A stretch of 64,000 bases of DNA from positions 4,092,001 through 4,156,000 of the forward strand of contig NZ_JASTLB010000001.1 of assembly GCF_030499535.1 (NCBI RefSeq), written 5' to 3'. Below the pieces are notes generated by a model, which was given only the letters and a program-made list of their open reading frames with translations, was not told where the DNA came from and did not search any database. A program made the position numbers and the translations under genes. Below, piece after piece: positions 54,284 to 61,507 of this stretch. Within the stretch, counting starts at the first letter, position 1. Every line of letters starts with the position of its first letter. The DNA comes from Streptomyces sp. TG1A-8. GTDB lineage: Bacteria > Actinomycetota > Actinomycetes > Streptomycetales > Streptomycetaceae.

Positions 54284-54820
54284 TCATTCGTCGTCTGCGT
54301 CGTCCTCGTCGTCCGGGGAGGGGTCCCGTACGAAGGACAGATCGAGGACGTAGCGTTCGTCGACGGGACACCGGTTCCATGCTTGCCGGATCTGTTCGGG
54401 TGGCCAGTCGTCGTCGATATTGCTGAGGGTTTCGTCGTAGTAGGCGGAGGCCGCTGCGCGCCCGGCCCACCACGCGTATCCCTCGTACACGCCCGGGCGG
54501 GGCAAGGTCATCTCGCCGGCCGGGCCCAGGGTTAGCTGACCGAAGACCAGGGTGCCGGTCGCGGACTCGATGTTGACCGGGACGTGGCCCTCGGCGTCGG
54601 CGGGAGGCTTGGGGGGCGTGTCCCAGACGCGGACGGTGATTCGTACGTCGATGTCGGGCTGGAGACTGAGGAGGTACAGGTGGTAGCCATTGCCCGCCAC
54701 CACCTGTACCTCCGCGGCGCCCATGGCTTCTTCGTCGCCCAGGTAGGCGTCGGCGTCGTAGACCTCGACGAGCCGGCGGTCGGGGCTTGCGGTGACGCTG
54801 AATTCGGCGAGGAGCGCCAT
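54284..54820 (-). CDS. Acidic hypothetical protein, possible nuclease inhibitor
   Basis: 178 residues, no signal peptide, with an Asp-rich tail (PSPDDEDDADDE). The predicted beta-rich body has GHVPVNIESATGTLVFGQL and MTLPRPGVYEGYAWW, which loosely recall ComJ, the Bacillus inhibitor of NucA. It lies 26 bases downstream of the secreted NucA/NucB-type nuclease on the same strand, as an immunity gene would. ATG 54820 has AGAAAGG upstream. The homology is too weak for certainty; position and acidity are the main support. Confidence 0.45.
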   Translation of the reverse strand: MALLAEFSVTASPDRRLVEVYDADAYLGDEEAMGAAEVQVVAGNGYHLYLLSLQPDIDVRITVRVWDTPPKPPADAEGHVPVNIESATGTLVFGQLTLGPAGEMTLPRPGVYEGYAWWAGRAAASAYYDETLSNIDDDWPPEQIRQAWNRCPVDERYVLDLSFVRDPSPDDEDDADDE

Positions 54821-54846
54821 GGGATGCCTTTCTGTCGGATCGTCCG

Positions 54847-56139
54847 TCAGTCGGTGATCTTCACGTAGAAGGCGTCGCCGTCCAGGACGCGGTTGGTGGT
54901 GTACATCGCGTCGAGCCGGTTGCCGCCGTTGCGGTTGTCCGTGCCGCTGATCAGGCGGACGGAGTAGCGGTTGTCGCCCTTGTTCGACCCTTCCTTGGTG
55001 CTGGCGAAGGGGTGCTCGTCGCACTCCAACCCGCTGCCCGAATAGTCACCCCATACCTTCTTACACTCCTTGATGGACTTGGTGCGGTTGGCCTGCTGTT
55101 TGTCCTTGTCGATCAGCCGGTGAAGCGGGTCCTTCTCGCCGGGGACGGTCTTGCCCTGGAAGGACGGGAACGTGCGCTCCGGGCGCTTCAGCGCGTCGTA
55201 GATGTGCAGGGCGCTCTCCTTGACGGCGGAGTCCTTGCGGCTCATCACGAGCTGTACGCGGGCCCCGGTGAGGACGGTGCCCAGGAACTTGCCTGCCACG
55301 GGGCCGGCGTAGTCGAAGCGGACGGCCGAGTGGTAGGCGTCGACCTCCTGGTACGGGGAGACAGTGGGCGAGGAGACGGTGAGGTCCAGGAAGACCGTCG
55401 CGGCGACCTTCTGCTGGTTGCCGTTGTTGTACTGGGCTCCCAGGTCGGGGGAGGTGTACGTGAGCGTCCACGTGGGCTTCGTGTCCCAGACACCGAGGAG
55501 TTCGTCCCGCGAGACCGTGTCCGGGGCGGTCACCTGCGGGTTGGGGTCGCTGGAGCTGGCGTTGACGCTGTGCCGGAAGAACTGGCCCACGCTCCACTTG
55601 GTGGCGTCCTCGGTGCCGACGGTCTGCACGCGGATGTTCTCGACGCTGGCGACGTAGTCGACCCGGCGGCTGCCGTCGTAGGCGAAGCCCAGGGTCCACA
55701 TATCGAACCAGAGGCGGCCGATGGCTTCGGTGCCGTTCTTGTCGCGAAGGACCAGGTCGTACGGCTTCTTCTGGCAGCTCTCGAAGCGGCTCTTGATCCA
55801 GCCGGTCTGGGTCTTCGCGGCTGTCGCCTGATTCGCGCACTGCTGGCGCAGGTCGGTCTGGTCGTCGGCGGGTGCGCGTCGGAGTGTGCGGTCGAGCGGT
55901 ACGTGCTCGCCGTGCCGGCGCTGGTAGGTGGCAAGCCGAACGGGGCGGTTCAGCTTTTGGAGTTCGGACTTGGGGACGGCCGAGGCGTTGACGAATCGTG
56001 CGGCGGTGGTCCGTCGAGGGGTGTCCGTCCGGTCAGTAGCCGCGGTGGCCGCGGTCGTGGTCAAGAGGGTCATGGCGCAGGCGGCTGCCGCCAGGCGGGC
56101 CCAACGGACCAGTCGTATTCGATGGTTCAGGTGCTGCAT
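54847..56139 (-). CDS. Secreted NucA/NucB-type deoxyribonuclease
   Basis: 430 residues with a Sec signal (RLAAAACAMTLLTTTAATAA), a long central region of about 270 residues of unknown type, and a C-terminal NucA/NucB domain (about 355-430). The hallmark CDEHPFAST, with the acidic catalytic pair after Cys, is followed by NRYSVRLISGTDNRNGG and a closing DAFYVKITD. The extracellular enzyme would cut DNA; with its large N-terminal region it may be a toxin for competitors. AGGGAG precedes ATG 56139. It lies in the decayed island and looks horizontally acquired. Confidence 0.75.
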   Translation of the reverse strand: MQHLNHRIRLVRWARLAAAACAMTLLTTTAATAATDRTDTPRRTTAARFVNASAVPKSELQKLNRPVRLATYQRRHGEHVPLDRTLRRAPADDQTDLRQQCANQATAAKTQTGWIKSRFESCQKKPYDLVLRDKNGTEAIGRLWFDMWTLGFAYDGSRRVDYVASVENIRVQTVGTEDATKWSVGQFFRHSVNASSSDPNPQVTAPDTVSRDELLGVWDTKPTWTLTYTSPDLGAQYNNGNQQKVAATVFLDLTVSSPTVSPYQEVDAYHSAVRFDYAGPVAGKFLGTVLTGARVQLVMSRKDSAVKESALHIYDALKRPERTFPSFQGKTVPGEKDPLHRLIDKDKQQANRTKSIKECKKVWGDYSGSGLECDEHPFASTKEGSNKGDNRYSVRLISGTDNRNGGNRLDAMYTTNRVLDGDAFYVKITD

Positions 56140-56249
56140 GTGGAAGTGCTCCCTGTGAAGCGATGCGAAGTGGGGTGGCCTGGAAGGGGCGTTGGCTCGG
56201 AATGGCCCGTGACGGCCTTGGTCGACGGGGAGTTCCTGACCGTCTCCGG

Positions 56250-56813
56250 TCAGGAACGGCACATCCCGCCCCAGCACGCTTCGAGGAGCTGGCCGGTCTG
56301 GGCGGAGTAGATGGCGGTGAAGCCGCGGTAACGCCGGTGCTCCTCGTGCCCCAGCCCCGCTGTCATCTGCCGGGACGTGACGGTCCACGTCGTCTCCGCC
56401 TGCGCCGCGGTGCTCAGGGAGTACTCACCGTCGGCGGACGACTGGGTCAGGCTGATCTGCCGCGGGTCGACGGCGAAGGAGCGTGCCGCGCGCTCGCGGA
56501 GGGATGCCGCGCTGGGGGAATCACCTGAGTCACCCGTCCCGGCTGCGGCGCGGGTGGTCATGGCCTGCGGACGAGCGTGCACTGCGACGGCGTTGCACAC
56601 GCGGATGGTTCGCACACACTCCGACAGGCCCGGAACCGTCCGGAGGCAGCTGTCGGGGTCCTGGTCCAGGCAGGCGGACAGGGCGTTCTGGTCGACGCCG
56701 TTGAAGGTGGTCGGCACATCATCGGACTCCCGTAGGGAGGCCCACGACGAAGGCGCGGTCGTGGCCCGTGCCGTGGTGGTAGAGGCCGCCGCGGGTTTGC
56801 GCGGCTTGCTCAC
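56250..56813 (-). CDS. Hypothetical protein with two Cys clusters (island cargo)
   Basis: 187 residues, not recognised. Ser/Thr/Ala-rich first 30 residues, then Cys at several positions (SACLDQDPDSCLRTVPGL, SECVRTIRVC) and a C-terminal EACWGGMCRS. The Cys pairs would suit an exported protein, yet no signal peptide is visible after the GTG at 56813. It begins three bases after the stop of the preceding gene, so the two are translated together. Confidence 0.55.
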   Translation of the reverse strand: MSKPRKPAAASTTTARATTAPSSWASLRESDDVPTTFNGVDQNALSACLDQDPDSCLRTVPGLSECVRTIRVCNAVAVHARPQAMTTRAAAGTGDSGDSPSAASLRERAARSFAVDPRQISLTQSSADGEYSLSTAAQAETTWTVTSRQMTAGLGHEEHRRYRGFTAIYSAQTGQLLEACWGGMCRS

Positions 56814-56816
56814 CGT

Positions 56817-57593
56817 TCACTGCGTGAAGTTGGTGTTGTCCGTCAGCTTGCTCTTGAAGCAGTACGGCGGCTTCTTCGTGCTGCTGCACGTGGCCAGGGA
56901 GAGGACCTTGGCGACGTCCTTGGTGGCGACCTGGTGCCAGGACTTGTTGCCGTCCATGAACTGCATGCGGCTGGAGATGTCCGGGACGTTCGTGTACTGC
57001 GGGCCGGTCACCTCAAGGCCGACGTCGATGCGGTTCGTGTTGCCCCCGACGACCTTGAGCTGGTCGGTGGTGCTGCCCACCGTGTTGAAGTCGTACAACA
57101 CGTCCCACTGATTGCCGCTGGCCTTGCGGACCAGCATGTAGGTGTGGTTCCGCTTGTCCTGCTTGGTCGGGTTGACTCCGGCGGTGATGGCCTTGGTGCG
57201 TCCGCCGTTCGCGCCGAGCTCGGTCCAGCGGGGCCCGTACGTCATGGTGGTCTTGCCGGTCTTCTCGGCGTATAGGCCGATCTCGATGTTCCGGCCGAAC
57301 TCGCTGCTGGACGTATTGGGCGTGAGGCGCAGATAGTTCGACGTCTGCACGGTCGCGCTGGTGCTGACCTGGTCGTAGGTGATCGGTACGTTTCGCCAGG
57401 TGGCGAAGCCGCCGATCATGGGTTCGCCCGGGCGGGCGCACGTCATGGCCCAGAACGTGATCTGGGCGCTGTACATGGTGTTGCAGGCGGTCTTCGGAGC
57501 CACCGCCTGCGCCGGTGCCGCGCCGGTGAGCGGAAGGGCTATGCCCACGCCGACGGCGGATATGAAGGCCGCAAGTCTCGTACGTATGCGCAA
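56817..57593 (-). CDS. Secreted hypothetical protein (island cargo)
   Basis: 258 residues with a clear signal peptide (RLAAFISAVGVGIALPLTGA, cleavage after AQA). The mature part is beta-rich with Thr/Asn-rich strands and four Cys; it resembles no family I know. TTG 57593 is chosen because AGGGGGGAA lies eight bases upstream and because it puts the signal at the N-terminus. Likely first gene of a minus-strand set running through the nuclease and its partner. The coding region seems less G+C-rich than the core genes, which fits transfer. Confidence 0.65.
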   Translation of the reverse strand: MRIRTRLAAFISAVGVGIALPLTGAAPAQAVAPKTACNTMYSAQITFWAMTCARPGEPMIGGFATWRNVPITYDQVSTSATVQTSNYLRLTPNTSSSEFGRNIEIGLYAEKTGKTTMTYGPRWTELGANGGRTKAITAGVNPTKQDKRNHTYMLVRKASGNQWDVLYDFNTVGSTTDQLKVVGGNTNRIDVGLEVTGPQYTNVPDISSRMQFMDGNKSWHQVATKDVAKVLSLATCSSTKKPPYCFKSKLTDNTNFTQ

Positions 57594-57749
57594 CGTTGTT
57601 CCCCCCTGCGCGTGAAAGTGGTGGTCGCGGGCAACGTATCGAGCAGATGATCTAACAGTCTGCTCATAGGATCGTGTCGCGTCGATCATGACGCGTGACA
57701 ACCATCACGTGTAGCGGGTGCAGATGGTCGCGGGACCGTGCGGGTTCGA

Positions 57750-57998
57750 TCACCTGCCGCCGATTGCCGACCAGACGGCGACCGTCAAGGCGGCGAGCCC
57801 CGTGAGTGCGCTGATGGTAGGGAGCAGCCAGCGGGTTCGCTCAAAGGCGGTTACACGGGCGTCGAGTTCGGCAATGGCCTTGTCGACCTGGTCGGATCGC
57901 TGGACCAGGAGCGCGAGTTGGCCGTCGATGCGCGCGAGCCCGACTTCGAGGGCGCGGCGGAGTTCGGCGAGCTCCAGGGCGATCTCTCTGTCGGGCAT
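57750..57998 (-). CDS. Phage-type coiled-coil/membrane protein
   Basis: 82 residues: amphipathic Glu/Leu/Ala-rich helix (about 1-50, LELAELRRALEVGLARIDGQ), then one membrane helix (LLPTISALTGLAALTVAVWS). Such proteins follow holin genes in actinophage lysis modules. It lies 21 bases downstream of the holin-like gene on the same strand. Confidence 0.6.
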   Translation of the reverse strand: MPDREIALELAELRRALEVGLARIDGQLALLVQRSDQVDKAIAELDARVTAFERTRWLLPTISALTGLAALTVAVWSAIGGR

Positions 57999-58019
57999 GG
58001 CGACTTCTTCGTAGGGGAG

Positions 58020-58286
58020 TCAGACGACGGGGGTGGAGGCCGGGTCGGTCTTGGCGGGGAGCCAGGAGGCTGTGCCGGTGCGGCCGAGGAGGGTGCCGAC
58101 TGCTCCCTTCGCGACGGCGAGGCCGGCCGGGATCGCGGCGACGGCTGCCGACAGCACAGTGGACAGGTGGATGAGGGCGGTGGTGCCGGAGGCCAGGAGC
58201 AGTCCGAGGAACGCCTCGACGTACGCCGGTACGGTCCGTTCGGTGACGTCGGCGAAGAGCTTCCGGGCGCTGTTGTTGGGGGCCAT
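58020..58286 (-). CDS. Phage holin-like protein
   Basis: 88 residues. FADVTERTVPAYVEAFLGLLL then a second hydrophobic stretch (VLSAAVAAIPAGLAVAKGAV) match actinophage holins, which form pores so that endolysin reaches the wall. ATG 58286 has GGAG upstream. No endolysin gene is nearby, so this is a leftover lysis module next to integrase remnant 2. Confidence 0.65.
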   Translation of the reverse strand: MAPNNSARKLFADVTERTVPAYVEAFLGLLLASGTTALIHLSTVLSAAVAAIPAGLAVAKGAVGTLLGRTGTASWLPAKTDPASTPVV

Positions 58287-58297
58287 GGGGTCACTCC

Positions 58298-58648
58298 AAT
58301 GCTCGGCCACTCCTCGATCACCATCACGGCCGACACGTACACGAGCCTGCTCCCCGAAGCGGACCCGGCGATCGCCGAGGCCGCAGCCCGGCTCGTCCCG
58401 CGGGCCCGCGCGACCTCCGAAAACACCGCCTCCGAAGCGGAGGCCGAGCCCGACGACGCGGAGCATCCCGGCCCGGAGCCCGTGCCGGATGATGCTGATC
58501 CGTTGGGAGGAATTTCGGAGATTAACTCTCCGTCCGCTCACGCACCGCTCACGCAAACGGCCCCGGACGAGGAGTCCGAGGCCGAGTAGGAGCCCTCCCT
58601 AGGGAAGAAAACCCAGGTCAGGGCGGTAATGCGTTGTGCCCCCGGCAG
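58298..58648 (+). repeat. Direct repeat, copy 2 (integrase remnant ending in tRNA-Arg)
   Basis: Second copy of the 350-base element. Its coding part, 58299-58589, holds only the integrase tail from MLGHSSITITADTYTSLL through EAEAEPDDAEHPGPEP to TAG, in one frame. The upstream part of the gene is replaced by the holin region, so it is a fragment. The repeat runs into the 3' end of the tRNA gene, where the attachment site of such integrases lies. Confidence 0.8.
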
Positions 58649-58709
58649 GATTCGAACCTGCGACACCCGCTTTAGGAGAGCGGTGCTCTATCCCCTGAGC
58701 TACGAAGGC
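58637..58709 (-). tRNA. tRNA-Arg(CCT)
   Basis: 73 bases fold as a cloverleaf: acceptor GCCTTCG with CGGGGGC (two G-U pairs), D-stem GCTC/GAGC, anticodon stem CCGCT/AGCGG with loop CTCCTAA (anticodon CCT), variable GTGTC, T-stem GCAGG/CCTGC with TTCGAAT. CCA is not encoded. The 3' end faces the island, so this gene was the integration target. The two G-U pairs at acceptor positions 4 and 5 are unusual. Confidence 0.95.
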
Positions 58710-58986
58710 GGGGTGGTGTGGCTGTGCCACCGACCACAGTGTAGCGGCTGCTGCCGGGGCGCCCGGTGCGTCGGGTGGGGTGTTGTCGGGAGCAGGTCAT
58801 GAAGGGGCTCGGTCTGGCCGACAGGGGACCAGCCGCAATGCCGCCCGCCAACTCGTCCGGCCGCTCGGGAGCAGACCGGCCGGCACGCCGGTCACGGTGC
58901 CCGAGCCCGGCCCGCCGAGCACCAGGGGCAGCGCCGCCCCGGCGCGTCCGCGCCCGGGCGCCCGTCGCCCCCCGCCCCCCGCCCGG

Positions 58987-60261
58987 CTAACTCCGCGTCA
59001 CCCGTATCCGGTAGTTCCCCCCGTGGTCCAGGCCCGTGATCCGTACGGTGATCCCGTGCCGGGGGTCCTTGAAGGACTCGCCGGAGGCGAAGGGGGCGTC
59101 GGAGAGTTCGGCGTGGACGTTGGGGCTGCGGGTGCAGCCCCCGCTGTCGCGGTGGGCGTCGTAGACGGTGATCGGGCCGCGGCCGGTGTCCACGGACGAG
59201 TCGATCCGGTAGACGAGGACCCCGGGCCGGCACACCGCCTCGTCGTTGCCGCCCCGGGTGCGCAGTTCCAGCGCGTAGCCGGTGCGGCCGTCGACCGGCA
59301 CGATCACCAGCTTCTCGCCGCCCGTCCGCGACAGCGGCGTCAGCGTGTACTCGGCGGTGCCCCGCAGCGCCGCGCAGGTGACCTGGTTCGCGTCCAGCCA
59401 GCCCAGCTTCCACTTGTGCCAGCCGAGCAGGTCGTTGTTGGCGCCCCAGTCCTCGCTCATGATGTCCCAGTGCCCCACCGCGCCCCCGCCGTCCTGGGTG
59501 TACAGGTCGGGCAGGCCGAAGGTGTGGCCGTTCTCGTGGGGCAGGACGCGGTAGCCCGTGCGGTCGTAGGTGCCGGAGCCGTCGTCCTGGCGGGAGTAGA
59601 CGAAGGACGCGTTGGCGACGGGCACGCCGTCGGCGACCGGGGCCTCGCTGTTCCCGGCGAAGGTCACGGACAGCACGGTGTCCAGCGCGGACGGCCCGGC
59701 GTTCGGGGTGACCAGGACGTTCAGCAGGTCGTAGGAGCGGAAGTCCACGCCGGGGTCGGCGGCGGCCACGATGTCCCGCACCAGCCCCCGGTAGCCGGGG
59801 TCGAAGGGGGCGCCGCGCTCTATGCCGTAGGCGCTGAAGGGCTTCGGCATCCGCAGCCAGGTGGCGAGGGGTGTCTCGGGGCGGTAGTCGAGACGCCCGT
59901 ACGACGCCCTGCGGAACCACTCCTGGGTCTGCGGGAAGAACTCGTGGAAGCGGTCGAGCGCGCTGCCCCTGCCGGGCGCGTCGGAGAAGTCGACCATGAG
60001 GGTCAGGGCGTGGACGGTGCCGGTGGAGCGGGAGTAGCCGGCCGGGGTGGGGACGCCCTCCGTCATCTGGACGTCCGGGCCGCTGCGGATCATGCAGGGC
60101 GCGAGGGCGGGGATGCGGGCCAGGCCGACCGGCCCCGAGGTCGTGCGCGCCGGCGGGCGCCCCGCTCCGGCCGAGGTGCTGACCGCGAAGGTCAGCGCGG
60201 TCATCGCGGCGAGGGCGGCCACACGGCGCGGGCGTATGCGGCGGGGCGACTGCGACTGCAT
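58987..60261 (-). CDS. Secreted M6-family metallopeptidase
   Basis: 424 residues. Signal peptide (ALAAMTALTFAVSTSAGA), then a zinc metallopeptidase of the immune-inhibitor-A-like M6 type with HENGH (HExxH) in LPHENGHTFGLPDLY and a downstream GHWDIMSEDWG, the expected met-turn-like and ligand region. A beta-rich C-terminal part follows. Extracellular protease. ATG 60261 is supported by GAAGGG upstream. Confidence 0.85.
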   Translation of the reverse strand: MQSQSPRRIRPRRVAALAAMTALTFAVSTSAGAGRPPARTTSGPVGLARIPALAPCMIRSGPDVQMTEGVPTPAGYSRSTGTVHALTLMVDFSDAPGRGSALDRFHEFFPQTQEWFRRASYGRLDYRPETPLATWLRMPKPFSAYGIERGAPFDPGYRGLVRDIVAAADPGVDFRSYDLLNVLVTPNAGPSALDTVLSVTFAGNSEAPVADGVPVANASFVYSRQDDGSGTYDRTGYRVLPHENGHTFGLPDLYTQDGGGAVGHWDIMSEDWGANNDLLGWHKWKLGWLDANQVTCAALRGTAEYTLTPLSRTGGEKLVIVPVDGRTGYALELRTRGGNDEAVCRPGVLVYRIDSSVDTGRGPITVYDAHRDSGGCTRSPNVHAELSDAPFASGESFKDPRHGITVRITGLDHGGNYRIRVTRS

Positions 60262-60631
60262 GCACGGACCCTTCGCTCCACGGCAGCCGCGGGTCCGGCT
60301 GCACCCTTGCGCTCACCCTGGGTCGGCGGGTCGGCAGGCGCGCGCTGGAACGGACCGATCGTGGGAATCCCGTCCGGAGCGGGAGTGAAACCCGGCCCGA
60401 GCAGGTGTGGGGCGCCGGCTCAGGGGCCGGCGGGAGGCCGTCGGGCGGTCCCGGCGTCGGTCCGCCCCGAATGTGCTCCAGGTCACAGGGATTCTTTCCG
60501 GGAAGGGAAATAACCGGGGAGCCCTTCCCCGTTTGAACCTGCGTACGTGCGAAACGGGGACTGCTTCCCCGGATCGCCACCCCAGTCCGTCACCACTCCG
60601 TCGCACCACCCTCTGGCAGTTGGAGTACGCC
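60262..60631. other. Divergent region between the M6 peptidase and TetR genes
   Basis: 370 bp with promoters for both directions. The right part (60490-60575) has overlapping inverted repeats built from GGGGA/TCCCC blocks, listed separately. No gene is seen. Confidence 0.45.
60526..60560. promoter_or_regulatory. Candidate TetR operator
   Basis: TCCCCGTTT (60526-60534) and AAACGGGGA (60552-60560) form a perfect 9-bp inverted repeat about 70 bases before the TetR start, centred on CGTACG. GGGAAGGG/CCCTTCCC (60500-60529) and CGGGGA/TCCCCG (60555-60571) overlap it. Confidence 0.5.
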
Positions 60632-61276
60632 GTGCAGACCGCAGCCCCCGTCCGGCGCAAGGTGTCCCGGCCCCGCGCCGACGCCCTGCGCAACCGGGAG
60701 CGGATCGTCACCGCCGCCCGGGAGATGTTCGTCGAGCACGGCCCCGAGGTGCCGCTCGACGAGATCGCCCGCCGGGCCGGCGTCGGCAACGCCACGCTGT
60801 ACCGCAACTTCCCCGACCGCGACGCCCTCGTCCGCGAGGTCGTCTGCTCCGTGCTGGACCGGACGGCCGGGGCGGCCGAGCGGGCCCTCGCGGACACCGG
60901 CGACGCGTTCGCCGCCCTGGAGCGCTTCGTGCACACCACCGCCGACGAGCGGATCGGCGCGCTGTGCCCGATGGTCTCCAGCACCTTCGACCAGCGCCAC
61001 CCGGACCTGGAAGCGGCTCGCGAACGCGTCGAGCAGCTCGTCGAGGAGGTCATGGACCGGGCCAGGGCGGCCGGGCAGCTCAGGCCCCACGTCGAGGTCA
61101 GCGACCTGCTGATCATCGTGGCCCAGGTCAGCCGGCCCCCGGCCGGCACGGACTGCCTCCGCGGCGACCGCTTCGTCCACCGTCATCTGCAGCTGTTCCT
61201 GGACGGGCTGCGGGCTCCGGCCCGCTCCGTCCTCCCGGGTGCGGCCGTCGCCGTGAAGGAGCTGCGCCGGCCCTGA
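60632..61276 (+). CDS. TetR-family regulator of the adjacent exporter
   Basis: 214 residues. HTH at about 25-70 (VPLDEIARRAGVGNATLYRNFPDR); the rest is the ligand domain, with the SBP/AcrR-like segment around MVSSTFDQRHPDLE. GTG 60632 is preceded by TGGAG. The MFS exporter gene follows on the same strand after 231 bp, the standard pairing of a TetR repressor and drug efflux pump. The strong inverted repeat upstream suggests autoregulation. Confidence 0.88.
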   Translation: MQTAAPVRRKVSRPRADALRNRERIVTAAREMFVEHGPEVPLDEIARRAGVGNATLYRNFPDRDALVREVVCSVLDRTAGAAERALADTGDAFAALERFVHTTADERIGALCPMVSSTFDQRHPDLEAARERVEQLVEEVMDRARAAGQLRPHVEVSDLLIIVAQVSRPPAGTDCLRGDRFVHRHLQLFLDGLRAPARSVLPGAAVAVKELRRP

Positions 61277-61435
61277 CGCCCATCCAGTGCGCCCGATGCA
61301 CCCAGCGCACCCGGTGCACCCAGTGAGAACGTTCCCGAACGCCCGCCGGTGAGCGCCTGACCGCTCGGTCCGCCCCGCCCGATCCGCCCCGTACACCGGC
61401 CGTCACCGTCGACGCGCCGCCCTCCGGCCTTCCCG

Positions 61436-61479
61436 CCCTCCCTCTCTTTTCTTCTTTCCTCTTCTTCCTTACTTCTTCC
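61436..61479 (+). other. Long pyrimidine tract before the exporter gene
   Basis: Positions 61436-61470 are all C or T, and after a single A the run continues to 61479. It is much richer in T than its surroundings and lies 29 bases before the exporter start, within its presumed leader. Confidence 0.7.
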
Positions 61480-61507
61480 GTCACGAAGTCCCGAAGTGGG
61501 TACCTCC

